From Bacteroidales bacterium (lineage in GTDB: Bacteria; Bacteroidota; Bacteroidia; Bacteroidales; Paludibacteraceae), in NCBI GenBank assembly GCA_015061115.1, contig SUXE01000013.1, forward strand, positions 62,001-126,000: 64,000 bases of DNA, read 5' to 3'. The position numbers were made by a program, and so were the translations under genes. The notes below the pieces were generated by a model. That model did no database searches. It saw nothing but the letters and a program-made list of their open reading frames with translations, and was not told where the DNA came from. Positions 35,207-43,503 of this stretch are shown here, piece after piece (position 1 is the stretch's first letter; every line of letters starts with the position of its first letter).

Positions 35207-35584
35207 ATGGATGATAACAAATCAAAAGAAACAGATGTAGAACTACAAGACATCTACAAAAGTCAAGATCATTATTCAGATAGTGGATTTTGGGATACTG
35301 CTAAAAAGGTTGCTAAAAAAGTTGGTAAAACCGTATTAAATCCTGCATTAACCTTATATTACACTCTTCAAAAAGATGATCTTGATTTGTCGAAAAAGGC
35401 TGCTATTCTTGGTGCATTAGGATACTTAATCCTTCCAATAGATTTAATTCCAGATTTTACTCCTATCTTCGGTTATACAGACGACTTAGCTGCCCTTGTT
35501 GCTGTTCTGAAAATGGTAAAAGATGAAATCAATGACAATATCACAGCTCAAGTTGTCAAAAAACTAAAAGAAATGTTGGGATAA
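35207..35584 (+). CDS. DUF1232 (YkvA-like) small membrane protein
   Basis: A 125-residue protein with the DUF1232 core: KKAAILGALGYLILPIDLIPDFTPIFGYTDD (about 64-94), where LPxDLIPDFxPxxGxxDD is the family signature, followed by a hydrophobic helix (LAALVAVLKMV). The N-terminal 30 residues are polar and acidic. YkvA-like proteins are small membrane-associated proteins of unknown function. It is preceded by the same leader motif as the YaaW-like gene and followed by a hairpin at 35610-35638, so it is probably a separate transcript within the same regulon. Confidence 0.8.
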   Translation: MDDNKSKETDVELQDIYKSQDHYSDSGFWDTAKKVAKKVGKTVLNPALTLYYTLQKDDLDLSKKAAILGALGYLILPIDLIPDFTPIFGYTDDLAALVAVLKMVKDEINDNITAQVVKKLKEMLG

Positions 35585-35609
35585 AACAGTTTAATTACAC
35601 CAACTAAAT

Positions 35610-35638
35610 AGTTGTTTGGATACTATATCCAAACAACT
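35610..35638 (+). terminator. Strong hairpin between DUF1232 and LRAT-like genes
   Basis: A 12-bp perfect stem (35610-35621 with 35627-35638, AGTTGTTTGGAT / ATCCAAACAACT) with a 5-base loop. The T tail is poor (TATCTTCT), so it may only partly terminate, or may stabilise mRNA. Confidence 0.6.
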
Positions 35639-35666
35639 TATCTTCTAAACTTAATCTTTTAGCATT

Positions 35667-36266
35667 ATGACAGAAGAAATCAAGAATCCTTCTAACTTGG
35701 ATACAGAAGGAGTAAAACAAGAAAGAATTAAAGTAGACATTGAAAAAGTTATAATACATCCAAGCAGATTTGTAAAAAAACAACCTACAAAAGGTTCACA
35801 TATACGTGTAAAGCGAGCTTGGGGAGCATATTACCACCATGGAATATATATATCCGACAGCGAAGTCATTCACCTAACTGGAAAGTTCGCTCCTTGGAAT
35901 TGGAAAAATGCAAAACCTGAATGTACTTCCCTTCATACTTTCCTAGATGGAGGTACTGTGGAAGTTAGAGATTATACCGAAGAGCAAAAACAAAAAATAC
36001 AAGATGTAGAAACGATTGTTGATAATGCTAGAAAATTACAAAAGAAGGGCACTAAAGGATATAACCTATTGTGGAACAACTGTGAATGTTTTGCAAACTC
36101 ATGTGTCTTTTTCAAAGATCTAGAAGATAGAATTATAGATATAAATATGAACAAGCAAGGTCATGATGGATTGATAAAACTTGCTGTTGTTACCGTACTT
36201 ACTTTGGGTCCTATAATCATCAAAGTTCTAGATAGCAAAAACAGCGATGATTCTAAAGAAGCATAA
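35667..36266 (+). CDS. LRAT-like (NlpC/P60-superfamily) acyltransferase or peptidase
   Basis: A 199-residue protein with an LRAT domain (about 38-155): GSHIRVKRAWGAYYHHGIYIS carries the first histidine (H58), EVIHLTG the second (H69), and WNNCECFANSC the nucleophile cysteine (C139) in the position of the usual NCEHFA motif. These permuted papain-fold proteins act as acyltransferases or lipases on membrane lipids. A hydrophobic C-terminal segment (LAVVTVLTLGPIIIKVL, about 173-189) suggests a tail anchor. The M48 gene starts 18 bases after its stop. A lipid-acting enzyme beside YaaW- and YkvA-like membrane proteins suggests a membrane-stress or membrane-damage role, which is inference. Confidence 0.75.
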   Translation: MTEEIKNPSNLDTEGVKQERIKVDIEKVIIHPSRFVKKQPTKGSHIRVKRAWGAYYHHGIYISDSEVIHLTGKFAPWNWKNAKPECTSLHTFLDGGTVEVRDYTEEQKQKIQDVETIVDNARKLQKKGTKGYNLLWNNCECFANSCVFFKDLEDRIIDINMNKQGHDGLIKLAVVTVLTLGPIIIKVLDSKNSDDSKEA

Positions 36267-36284
36267 TATATAATCACTACATCT

Positions 36285-37526
36285 ATGCAAAAACGAAACC
36301 TTTTAGATTCAGTCACTATCCCTCTTGAGCGTGAACTGAGAGAAAAAATCCATAATGCCCTTCAAGGAGACATTGTTGAACTGCTTTCAGACATAACTGA
36401 ACCATCGAAAGCACCTTTTTATTTACAAGGATGCAAAGACGGTCGTGCATTCAAAATAGAAAAAGGCTTTTTCAAAAAATACTACAATTTATGCGAAGAG
36501 GTGAAAAAGTCTCTCAACTTCAAAGAAGATGTCGACGTATATATTGTAAGCAACCCTGAAGTAAATGCTTTCGCTATTCTTAGAGCCTCTGAAGATCATC
36601 CTCACACAATTATCCTAAACCACTCTTTAGTCCAAATGATGACAGACGATGAACTAAAATTTGCCATCGGACATGAAATTGGTCATTTAATCAAAAGAGA
36701 TTCCAGACTCAATCAACTTATTGATTTTGTTTATCCGAAAGATACAAAGATGCCACCTTCATTGACATATAAAGTCTCTTTATGGCATCAACTATCCGAA
36801 TTGGAATGTGACAGATATGGATTCCTAGCTATGCCAAAATTATCCGTATGCGTCAGTGCTTTATTTAAACTGACAACAGGATTCGACTTGGAAAAAATGG
36901 AAATGAATATTGAAGAATTTTTGTCGCAAATTCCAAATAATCTTGAATATTTGTTTAATGATGATTTTGAATTAGAAGGAACTCATCCAGTCAATCCAAT
37001 CAGAATAGGAGCTTTACAAATTTTCTCCAAAAAATGTGCTTCCGACAAAGCAACAGATGGTTATTTCGACAATATGATGAATGAGTTGATTGCAGAAATG
37101 ACAAATATTTCTTCAAGTCCACTTGAAAAAAATCTCGTCAAATTCTTTGCGATAGGAGGTCTTAGAATGATATCCTTAAAGGAAGAATTTCAAGAAGAGG
37201 AATACAAAGTTATCATTTCTGAACTTTCTGAATTCATTCTAAATCCAAAAGAGTATCTTGAAGAGATAGCAAATGATGATGATATATTCGACACATTACA
37301 AAACGTTATATATGATATTCTTGAAGTGGAACCTGATCTTAGAGATTTAATGCTTGAATATCTCATCCGTATAGCATTGGCTGACAAAAAAATCGAATCT
37401 ATTGAGGTAGACACTATAATGGAATTAGGAGAGTCTATGTTGGGCTTTAGCAGAGAAGAAATCGCTAAATTCTTTGCGAACCATATCCAAAAAAGCTTCT
37501 CTCCCGATATTCTCGCATTGGTTTAA
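36285..37526 (+). CDS. M48-type metalloprotease with C-terminal TerB-like region
   Basis: A 413-residue protein. The zincin motif HEIGH at residues 130-134, with the third ligand glutamate in LSELECDRYG (about 171-180), places it near M48 peptidases; AIGHEIGHLIKRDSR is typical. There is no signal peptide and no obvious membrane segment, unlike HtpX. Residues about 285-410 are all-helical, and ALADKKIESIEVDTIMELGESMLG resembles TerB/DUF533-type tellurite-resistance domains. It follows the LRAT-like gene by 18 bases and ends the set. A cytoplasmic protease that could activate or remove its neighbours is a reasonable guess; substrate unknown. Confidence 0.78.
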   Translation: MQKRNLLDSVTIPLERELREKIHNALQGDIVELLSDITEPSKAPFYLQGCKDGRAFKIEKGFFKKYYNLCEEVKKSLNFKEDVDVYIVSNPEVNAFAILRASEDHPHTIILNHSLVQMMTDDELKFAIGHEIGHLIKRDSRLNQLIDFVYPKDTKMPPSLTYKVSLWHQLSELECDRYGFLAMPKLSVCVSALFKLTTGFDLEKMEMNIEEFLSQIPNNLEYLFNDDFELEGTHPVNPIRIGALQIFSKKCASDKATDGYFDNMMNELIAEMTNISSSPLEKNLVKFFAIGGLRMISLKEEFQEEEYKVIISELSEFILNPKEYLEEIANDDDIFDTLQNVIYDILEVEPDLRDLMLEYLIRIALADKKIESIEVDTIMELGESMLGFSREEIAKFFANHIQKSFSPDILALV

Positions 37527-37530
37527 ATAT

Positions 37531-37600
37531 TTATCCCCTAACGGGGAAATCCCGTCATCATGATTATATATCTACCGATATAAAACACCTGACGGTGTAT
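37531..37600 (+). repeat. Three-hairpin repeat, copy 3
   Basis: CCCC-TAAC-GGGG, then ATAT-based stem around ATCTACCG, then ACACC-TGAC-GGTGT. Starts just after the M48 gene stop and may serve as its terminator. Aligns base for base with 30946-31020 apart from paired stem changes. Confidence 0.7.
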
Positions 37601-37633
37601 TTAAGTTATTCGAGTATATCGTCCCCGATTCAT

Positions 37634-37706
37634 GCGTCTGAAAGACGCTGCCGAGCAAAGCGCGAGTAACCCCCGGGACGAAGTCTCGTGGGATAGCGAC
37701 GGCATC
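37634..37706 (+). repeat. Second repeat family (GACGCTGCCGAGC), copy 1
   Basis: GCGTCTGAAAGACGC hairpin, then GCCGAGCAAAGCGCGAG, then a CCC...GGGACGAAGTCTCGTGGG hairpin, ending GCGACGGCATC. The second copy lies 245 bases downstream on the same strand; a diverged reverse copy is at 45391-45460. Confidence 0.7.
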
Positions 37707-37877
37707 AAAAACTTGCGTTTCTTCATCAATAACCTCGAAAATGTGTAATATTTTAGTTTCAATAACCTCGAAAATGTGTAAATAAAATCATTAAACATAA
37801 GATATACAATCAGTTACTAAAATGGGAAACAAAATGGATTTCAACATATTTTTGAGACGTTATAAGTTTCTTTTATT

Positions 37878-37947
37878 CCGTCTAAAAAGACGCTGCCGAG
37901 CGGAGCGCAACCCCCGCGACGAAGTCTCGTGGGATAGCGACGGCATC
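37878..37947 (+). repeat. Second repeat family, copy 2, abutting the CYTH stop codon
   Basis: Same layout as 37634-37706, with the first hairpin changed to CGTCT-AAAA-AGACG. Its 3' end (GCATCA) contains two bases of the minus-strand TGA stop (37946-37948) of the CYTH gene, so the repeat ends exactly at the gene's terminus. Confidence 0.7.
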
Positions 37948-38416
37948 ACAACTTTGCCCAATTCTTGTACGGATTCTCCGCAAGATGTGAATTATAGTAG
38001 CGTTTGTCGCCAGTGACCTCAAAACCTATCCATTCTGGCATCTCAAAGGCCTCCTGCTCACTCTGCAACTCGATCTCAGCAACTATCAATCCTTTGTTGT
38101 CGCCAAGAAACTCATCTATCTCCCACGTATGATTGCCTCGCTTTATCTTATAACGGTACTTCTCCACTATCGGCGTCTGGCTCAGCTCCAACATGGCATT
38201 CGCGTCGCCAAGGGGTATCTGATACTCAAACTCCAAACGGGTGAAACTCTGTGTCTTGCTCTTGATCGTCAAGTATCCTTTATCACCGGCAACACGCACT
38301 CTCACTGTATTGCCCTTCTTATTCAAATATCCTTGGGCATAATGTACTCCTTCGCCTGCCTCAGCACGCCAGGAGTCGTCTGCCATTAAGAATTTCCTCT
38401 CTATCTCTATATTCAT
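37946..38416 (-). CDS. CYTH-domain triphosphate tunnel metalloenzyme
   Basis: I place the start at 38416 (MNIEIERKFLM) because the CYTH ExExK motif (E4, E6, K8) is expected at the very N-terminus. The 156-residue protein alternates basic and acidic strands (TVRVRVAGDKGYLTIKSK, FEYQIPLGDA, YRYKIKRGNHTWEIDEF, IVAEIELQSE) that line the tunnel. Bacterial members hydrolyse inorganic triphosphate or nucleotide triphosphates; some were annotated as class IV adenylate cyclases. The substrate cannot be told from sequence. It starts 13 bases after the outer-membrane receptor stop, so the two may be co-transcribed. A repeat element abuts its stop codon. Confidence 0.88.
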   Translation of the reverse strand: MNIEIERKFLMADDSWRAEAGEGVHYAQGYLNKKGNTVRVRVAGDKGYLTIKSKTQSFTRLEFEYQIPLGDANAMLELSQTPIVEKYRYKIKRGNHTWEIDEFLGDNKGLIVAEIELQSEQEAFEMPEWIGFEVTGDKRYYNSHLAENPYKNWAKL

Positions 38417-38429
38417 GTCTCCGACGGAA

Positions 38430-40964
38430 TTAAAAATCTTCAAAATTCATATCGTCATCCATGTCTACTTTTCCATCTTTGCCCTTCTTTTTGCCACTCT
38501 TGTGATGATTGTTTCCGAATGAATAAGAAGCAGTCAAATTAAATGTTCTTCCATTACGAGTGGTTTTTGACACCTGATAGAAAGAATCAGACCATGTCTC
38601 TCTCTTTCGCTTGTTGGAATTGAGAATATCTCTTACATTGAACGACAACGACAATCTGTTGTCCATGAACTGTTTCTTAAATCCTATGTTCATGAAGAAT
38701 GTGTTCATATTCTTTCCCTGTGCAGCCACTCTTGGTGAACGGTAGTTGAATGTGAATTGTCCTGTGATCGCTTTTGGAAGACGGAAATCAATTCCTTCCT
38801 TCAAATCCCAACTGAATCCGCTACGCTGCTTCAATGTCAATAGATTCTTTCTCAATACACCATCAGAATCGGCTATTTCGATCGAACTTTCTCCCCCTAC
38901 AAGATTGTAATAATACAAATTCACATTGGTTGTGAAAGTAAGTGCCTTAAATTTGTTTTTTGCGATAAATTCCAATCCCGTCGAATGAGAACGGTTCAGA
39001 TTGGCAAATGTGCTTTTCAATATCGCCGTATTGTCCGACACCTCTGTCCAACTGTATTGCTCCACCACATCATCTGTGAACTTATAATAAGCGGAAACTG
39101 TATAAACATGTCCTTTCTCAGTGGTGTGAAGATAATTCATCTCACCAGAAAAGGCCTCCTCCGGATGCAAATCTGGGTTACCATAACTGATATTTGTTGA
39201 ATCCGACATGTTTGGATTAGGATTCAATCGGAATCCACGTGGACGTGATATTCTTCGTATTGTGCTGAACTGCAACTCGTCATTATCAGTAATACTGTAT
39301 GAAAGGAATAATGATGGGAACAGATTTCCATACAAATCGAGATCATCATAAGTTCCTGTGTTGTGTTGCTTCCATGAGATGTCCGACAATTCACCACGTA
39401 GTCCTACCTTATATCCCAATCTTTTCACTTTTCCACTCCACATGCCATACCATGCATACACATTCTGAATGTACTCGAAATCATTTGTCAAATTATCCTG
39501 CTGAACAAAAGGATCCGAACTATTGCTGCGATCAAAACTTAAAGCGTTATTCCTTTCGTTTGTAAGATCGACATTGATACCCAATTCCAATTTGCTCAAT
39601 TTTCCTACAGGTGAGGTATAATCGATTGCAAACTGATTTTTGCGTATTGTGCGGTCGTTTGTCTGTCTCTGCTCAGAATAGTTCAAAAGTTGATTAGACA
39701 TGTCATAACGTGACTGATAGTAAGTCACATCGTGATTCTGGCTATTGCTCGACGTCTGGGCAAGAAAAGTAAGTTCTGTATTTTCTCTGAATGTATGTGT
39801 GTAATCAAACTTCAACGTATACATGTTTCGAGGGCTTTGTGCCGACGCTGTTCTGCTCGAATATGATGTATCTATTCTTTCTCCATTCTCTATTCTACCG
39901 AAATTATACTCAAAGTCTTCGTTTCTTCTGTTTTTTCCAAGAGATAAGACACCAGAGAATCCGACTCTGTTTTTATCATTTATCTTATAATCCACACCTA
40001 GTCGGGCAAAATATGAATTCATAACAAAATCTCTTCCTCCATCTGTCACATTGTAGACACTATCGATTTCAGTGCCCCTGTTCAAATATTGTTCACGATC
40101 AATATCAGAAGTTCCTCTGAATGTACGACGCTGGTATCCTAATGAAGACAGAATAGTCCACTTGTTTTTTGTGATATTTACAGAGGCTCCAAGATTACCT
40201 CCCAATTTTCCTTCGGACGGATATGAAAGTCCGGCTGTGACATTTCCAAACACTCCTGCTGGAACATCCTGTTTCATCACAATATTGATGATTCCCGCAG
40301 AACCTTCAGCTGAATATTTAGACGATGGATTGGTGATAACCTCGATTTTTTCAATACTTCCTGCTGGAAACTGTTCAAGCAACTCTCCCTGAGCGTCACC
40401 TGAAAGTCCGACACTTCGTCCGTTGATAAACACCTCCACATTCTCATTGTTGCGGAGTGAGATGTTTCCTTCCATATCCACATCAACAGTAGGGATATCA
40501 CGAAGTACATCGGTAGCTGACACTCCTACAGAAGCAGCACCTTCATTGACCAAAAATGTTTTCTTGTCAACATCCATCTGCATTTGTGAGCGGTTACCGA
40601 CAATCTCCACTTGACTCAAAAGAGCAACGTCTTCACGCAATTTGATTGTGAAATGGGCTCCTCCTTTACGTTTTAGAATTTCTGGTGTGATTTTTCCGTT
40701 ATAATCATTATATCCCATAAAGGAGATGACAAGCTGATAATTATCCTCTGCGACGTTTTCCATCACAAAACGTCCGTCATCACCTGTGAAATGTCCTTGT
40801 ACAGTTTTTGTTCCATCCGCACTTTTCAGTTCCACATTCGCAAATGGAATAGTCTCACCAGTTTTGGCATCCACAACCCTACCATTGATCGTGTAGCCTT
40901 GTGCCATCGCACTCAGAATACTGATGAAATAGAATAAAAGTGAAAGAATCTTTTTAATTGTCAT
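38430..40964 (-). CDS. Outer-membrane beta-barrel receptor with carboxypeptidase-regulatory-like domain
   Basis: The start at 40964 (MTIKKILSLLFYF) gives a proper signal peptide ending AMAQ; an upstream ATG would add a polar tail. Residues about 25-105 form a carboxypeptidase-regulatory-like domain (INGRVVDAKTGETIPFANV), about 110-230 a plug-like domain (VDVDMEGNISLRNNENVEVFINGR; EKIEVITNPSSKYSAEG), and the rest is a barrel with many aromatic-ended strands. It belongs to the outer-membrane beta-barrel family related to TonB-dependent receptors, but has no SusD neighbour, and I see no clear TonB box. Ligand unknown. The extreme C-terminus is Lys/Asp-rich rather than ending in an aromatic residue strand. 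Confidence 0.85.
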   Translation of the reverse strand: MTIKKILSLLFYFISILSAMAQGYTINGRVVDAKTGETIPFANVELKSADGTKTVQGHFTGDDGRFVMENVAEDNYQLVISFMGYNDYNGKITPEILKRKGGAHFTIKLREDVALLSQVEIVGNRSQMQMDVDKKTFLVNEGAASVGVSATDVLRDIPTVDVDMEGNISLRNNENVEVFINGRSVGLSGDAQGELLEQFPAGSIEKIEVITNPSSKYSAEGSAGIINIVMKQDVPAGVFGNVTAGLSYPSEGKLGGNLGASVNITKNKWTILSSLGYQRRTFRGTSDIDREQYLNRGTEIDSVYNVTDGGRDFVMNSYFARLGVDYKINDKNRVGFSGVLSLGKNRRNEDFEYNFGRIENGERIDTSYSSRTASAQSPRNMYTLKFDYTHTFRENTELTFLAQTSSNSQNHDVTYYQSRYDMSNQLLNYSEQRQTNDRTIRKNQFAIDYTSPVGKLSKLELGINVDLTNERNNALSFDRSNSSDPFVQQDNLTNDFEYIQNVYAWYGMWSGKVKRLGYKVGLRGELSDISWKQHNTGTYDDLDLYGNLFPSLFLSYSITDNDELQFSTIRRISRPRGFRLNPNPNMSDSTNISYGNPDLHPEEAFSGEMNYLHTTEKGHVYTVSAYYKFTDDVVEQYSWTEVSDNTAILKSTFANLNRSHSTGLEFIAKNKFKALTFTTNVNLYYYNLVGGESSIEIADSDGVLRKNLLTLKQRSGFSWDLKEGIDFRLPKAITGQFTFNYRSPRVAAQGKNMNTFFMNIGFKKQFMDNRLSLSFNVRDILNSNKRKRETWSDSFYQVSKTTRNGRTFNLTASYSFGNNHHKSGKKKGKDGKVDMDDDMNFEDF

Positions 40965-41034
40965 AGAAAATAAATGTTCGTTGTTTGTATTATTAAGCAA
41001 ATCTTTTTTTGTTCAGTCCTTAATAAGCATTTAT

Positions 41035-41068
41035 AAAAAAGTGCATACGCTATTGAAAGCGTACGCAC
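41035..41068 (-). terminator. Intrinsic terminator after ftsH
   Basis: GTGCATACGC (41041-41050) pairs with GCGTACGCAC (41059-41068), one wobble pair, 8-nt loop, followed on the minus strand by six T residues. It lies 7 bases past the ftsH stop. Confidence 0.85.
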
Positions 41069-41074
41069 TAATTA

Positions 41075-43123
41075 TTAATCTTCCTTTGGTTTCTCTACGT
41101 CTACTTCAGGAATTTCCTTTTCCTTGTTTTCATTATTTTGAGATTCCTCAGATACAGTTACAGAACTGTCTTCTTTTTTCTCTGCCTGAGCATTCTCGTT
41201 CTCACGCATAAGTTCTTCATTACGAGATTCCCACTTTCGTTTGCCAAAGATTTTTTCAAGATCATCGGCAAATATCACCTCACGCTCAACAAGAAGTTCT
41301 GCCAACTTACGATGACCTTCAGCATTTTCGCGCAACACCTGTTTTGCTCGCTCATACTGACTATTAATCAACGTTTTGACTTCATCATCTATTAATTTTG
41401 CCGTCTCTTCCGAATATGGTTTCGTAAATGAATAGTCCGCCTGAGAATCATAGTAGCACAAGTTCGTAAGCTTGTCGCTCATACCATAATATGCCACCAT
41501 TGCGTATGCTTGCTTAGTGCTTCGCTCCAAATCATTAATGGCTCCTGTACCGATTGTGCCCAAAACCAACTCTTCGGCAGCACGTCCTCCAAGGAGAGAA
41601 CACATTTTGTCGAGAAGATTCTCTTTAGTGATCAACTGTCGCTCTTCTGGCAAATACCATGCGGCTCCTAAAGCCATTCCACGCGGAACGATTGTCACTT
41701 TCACCAATGGATCAGCATACTGAAGCATCCAACTGATTGTTGCATGTCCTGCCTCATGCACTGCAATAGACCATTTTTCAGAACGAGTGGTGATTTTATT
41801 TTTCTTCTCCAATCCACCGATAATTCTGTCGACGGCACTCAAGAAATCTTCCTTATCTACACGTGTCTTGTTGCGACGCGCGGCTATCAAAGCTGCCTCG
41901 TTGCAGACGTTGGCTATATCCGCGCCACTGAATCCAGGAGTCTGACGTGACAAGAAATCAACATCAATATCATCCGCAAGTTTCAATTTTGACAAATGGA
42001 CATTGAAAATTGCCTTTCTATCATGAACATCCGGAAGATCAACGTGAATCTGACGGTCGAAACGTCCGGCACGGACCAATGCTTTATCAAGAATGTCGAC
42101 GCGGTTTGTCGCAGCCAACAGGATGACACCAGAGTTTGTGCCGAATCCATCCATCTCTGTAAGCAACTGGTTAAGAGTGCTTTCACGCTCATCGTTGCCA
42201 CCGCCCATGCTTGCATTCTTGCCTCGAGCTCTACCGATGGCATCAATCTCGTCGATAAATATGATACATGGAGCCTTCTCTTTTGCCTGACGGAACAAAT
42301 CTCTTACACGGCTTGCTCCCACACCGACAAACATCTCCACGAAATCAGAACCTGATAGAGAGAAGAACGGAACATCAGCCTCACCAGCCACCGCTTTGGC
42401 AAGAAGCGTCTTACCTGTTCCCGGAGGGCCAACAAGGATAGCTCCCTTTGGAATCTTACCTCCAAGTTCTGTATAGCGGGCCGGATTCTTAAGAAATTCC
42501 ACAATCTCCTCGACCTCCTGTTTTGCCTCACTCAATCCAGCCACATCCTTGAATGTCACTTTGTTAGGATTATTTCCCTTTTCAAAAAGCTGAGCCTTGC
42601 TCTTGCCGACGTTGAACACACCGCCAGGACCTGCTCCTCCGCCACCCATTCTTTGCATGATGAACATCCAGAAGAATATAAGCAAGATGAATGGACCGAA
42701 TGTGTAAAGGAATCCCTCAAACATACTGCTGTCTTCCGTAAATGTAAGGTCTACCTTTTCGACTCCATCCTCTTTCTGCCACTCTGTCAAATCCTCCGTG
42801 AAACGATCTGCTGAAGGTATCTTCACATGAACCTTAGGATTAGCGGCATATTTTGTAGAGTCGGAACCGAATGCGTTACGCATCTTGCCCTCCTTTACTG
42901 TAGCCTCAGCATATTTGTCGTTTGTGATGACGGTGATTTTAGAGACAGAATTGGTTTCCACAAGATACTTGATCTCGTTGTAGCCAATCTCCTTTGCTGA
43001 ATGATTGTCGTCTGAAAAATAAATTCCAACCAAAAAGATCGCCACCAAGCCATACAGCCAATAAAGGCCTGATGATGACTTGAAATTTGGCATCTTTGGT
43101 TTATTGTTACTTTCTTGGGCCAT
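41075..43123 (-). CDS. ftsH: ATP-dependent zinc metalloprotease FtsH
   Basis: Membrane-anchored AAA+ protease that degrades misassembled membrane proteins and short-lived regulators. Two membrane segments (about 20-36 and 138-156) flank a periplasmic domain. The AAA domain has Walker A GPPGTGKT (232-239), Walker [12 protein letters not shown] and the second region of homology [18 protein letters not shown]. The M41 zinc site HEAGH is at 456-460. The C-terminal 40 residues are Glu/Lys-rich, as in Bacteroidota homologues. Length 682 is normal. It follows rsfS by 5 bases in the operon small membrane protein-argH-rsfS-ftsH. Confidence 0.97.
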   Translation of the reverse strand: MAQESNNKPKMPNFKSSSGLYWLYGLVAIFLVGIYFSDDNHSAKEIGYNEIKYLVETNSVSKITVITNDKYAEATVKEGKMRNAFGSDSTKYAANPKVHVKIPSADRFTEDLTEWQKEDGVEKVDLTFTEDSSMFEGFLYTFGPFILLIFFWMFIMQRMGGGGAGPGGVFNVGKSKAQLFEKGNNPNKVTFKDVAGLSEAKQEVEEIVEFLKNPARYTELGGKIPKGAILVGPPGTGKTLLAKAVAGEADVPFFSLSGSDFVEMFVGVGASRVRDLFRQAKEKAPCIIFIDEIDAIGRARGKNASMGGGNDERESTLNQLLTEMDGFGTNSGVILLAATNRVDILDKALVRAGRFDRQIHVDLPDVHDRKAIFNVHLSKLKLADDIDVDFLSRQTPGFSGADIANVCNEAALIAARRNKTRVDKEDFLSAVDRIIGGLEKKNKITTRSEKWSIAVHEAGHATISWMLQYADPLVKVTIVPRGMALGAAWYLPEERQLITKENLLDKMCSLLGGRAAEELVLGTIGTGAINDLERSTKQAYAMVAYYGMSDKLTNLCYYDSQADYSFTKPYSEETAKLIDDEVKTLINSQYERAKQVLRENAEGHRKLAELLVEREVIFADDLEKIFGKRKWESRNEELMRENENAQAEKKEDSSVTVSEESQNNENKEKEIPEVDVEKPKED

Positions 43124-43128
43124 ATAAT

Positions 43129-43491
43129 TTAATCTAAATCAGGTATTTCTGTTATCTTCGCGTCTTCCCATAGCTCCTCTATGCGATAAAACTCACGCAT
43201 TTCCGGAAGCATAACGTGAACAATGATTTCTCCATAATCGATGGCAATCCACTGACCATTCTCATAACCATCCGCTACGATAAAATGAACCTTCAACTCA
43301 CTTCTAACATAATGTTTCACAGAATCAGCGATGCTGACGACGTGAGTGGTCGAATTACCTTCACAAATCACGAAGTACGGACAGCTGTAGTTTTCCAACT
43401 CAGTCATATCTACAGTAACGATTTTCTTAGCCTTTCGTTCCTGCATTCCCTCAACTATCTTCTGAATAATAGTCTTTGTGTCTACTGTCAT
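43129..43491 (-). CDS. rsfS: Ribosomal silencing factor RsfS
   Basis: Binds the large-subunit protein L14 and blocks joining of ribosomal subunits when nutrients are scarce. The 120-residue protein shows the family pattern VTVDMTELENYSCPYFVICEGNS-like strand-helix start, the VVSIADSVKHYV helix and the hallmark QWIAIDYGEIIVHVM strand. It overlaps nothing but lies 5 bases upstream of ftsH and 12 bases downstream of argH. The rsfS-ftsH pair is a common arrangement in Bacteroidota. Confidence 0.93.
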   Translation of the reverse strand: MTVDTKTIIQKIVEGMQERKAKKIVTVDMTELENYSCPYFVICEGNSTTHVVSIADSVKHYVRSELKVHFIVADGYENGQWIAIDYGEIIVHVMLPEMREFYRIEELWEDAKITEIPDLD

Positions 43492-43503
43492 TAAATTCTT
43501 TGT

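Larger units (their letters stand above)
37527..37945. other. Repeat-only region between the protease and CYTH genes
   Basis: About 420 bases with no gene I can support. It holds three-hairpin repeat copy 3 (37531-37600), two copies of a second repeat family (37634-37706, 37878-37947) and a 23-base direct repeat (37726-37748 and 37759-37781, containing AATAACCTCGAAAATGTG). Confidence 0.65.
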
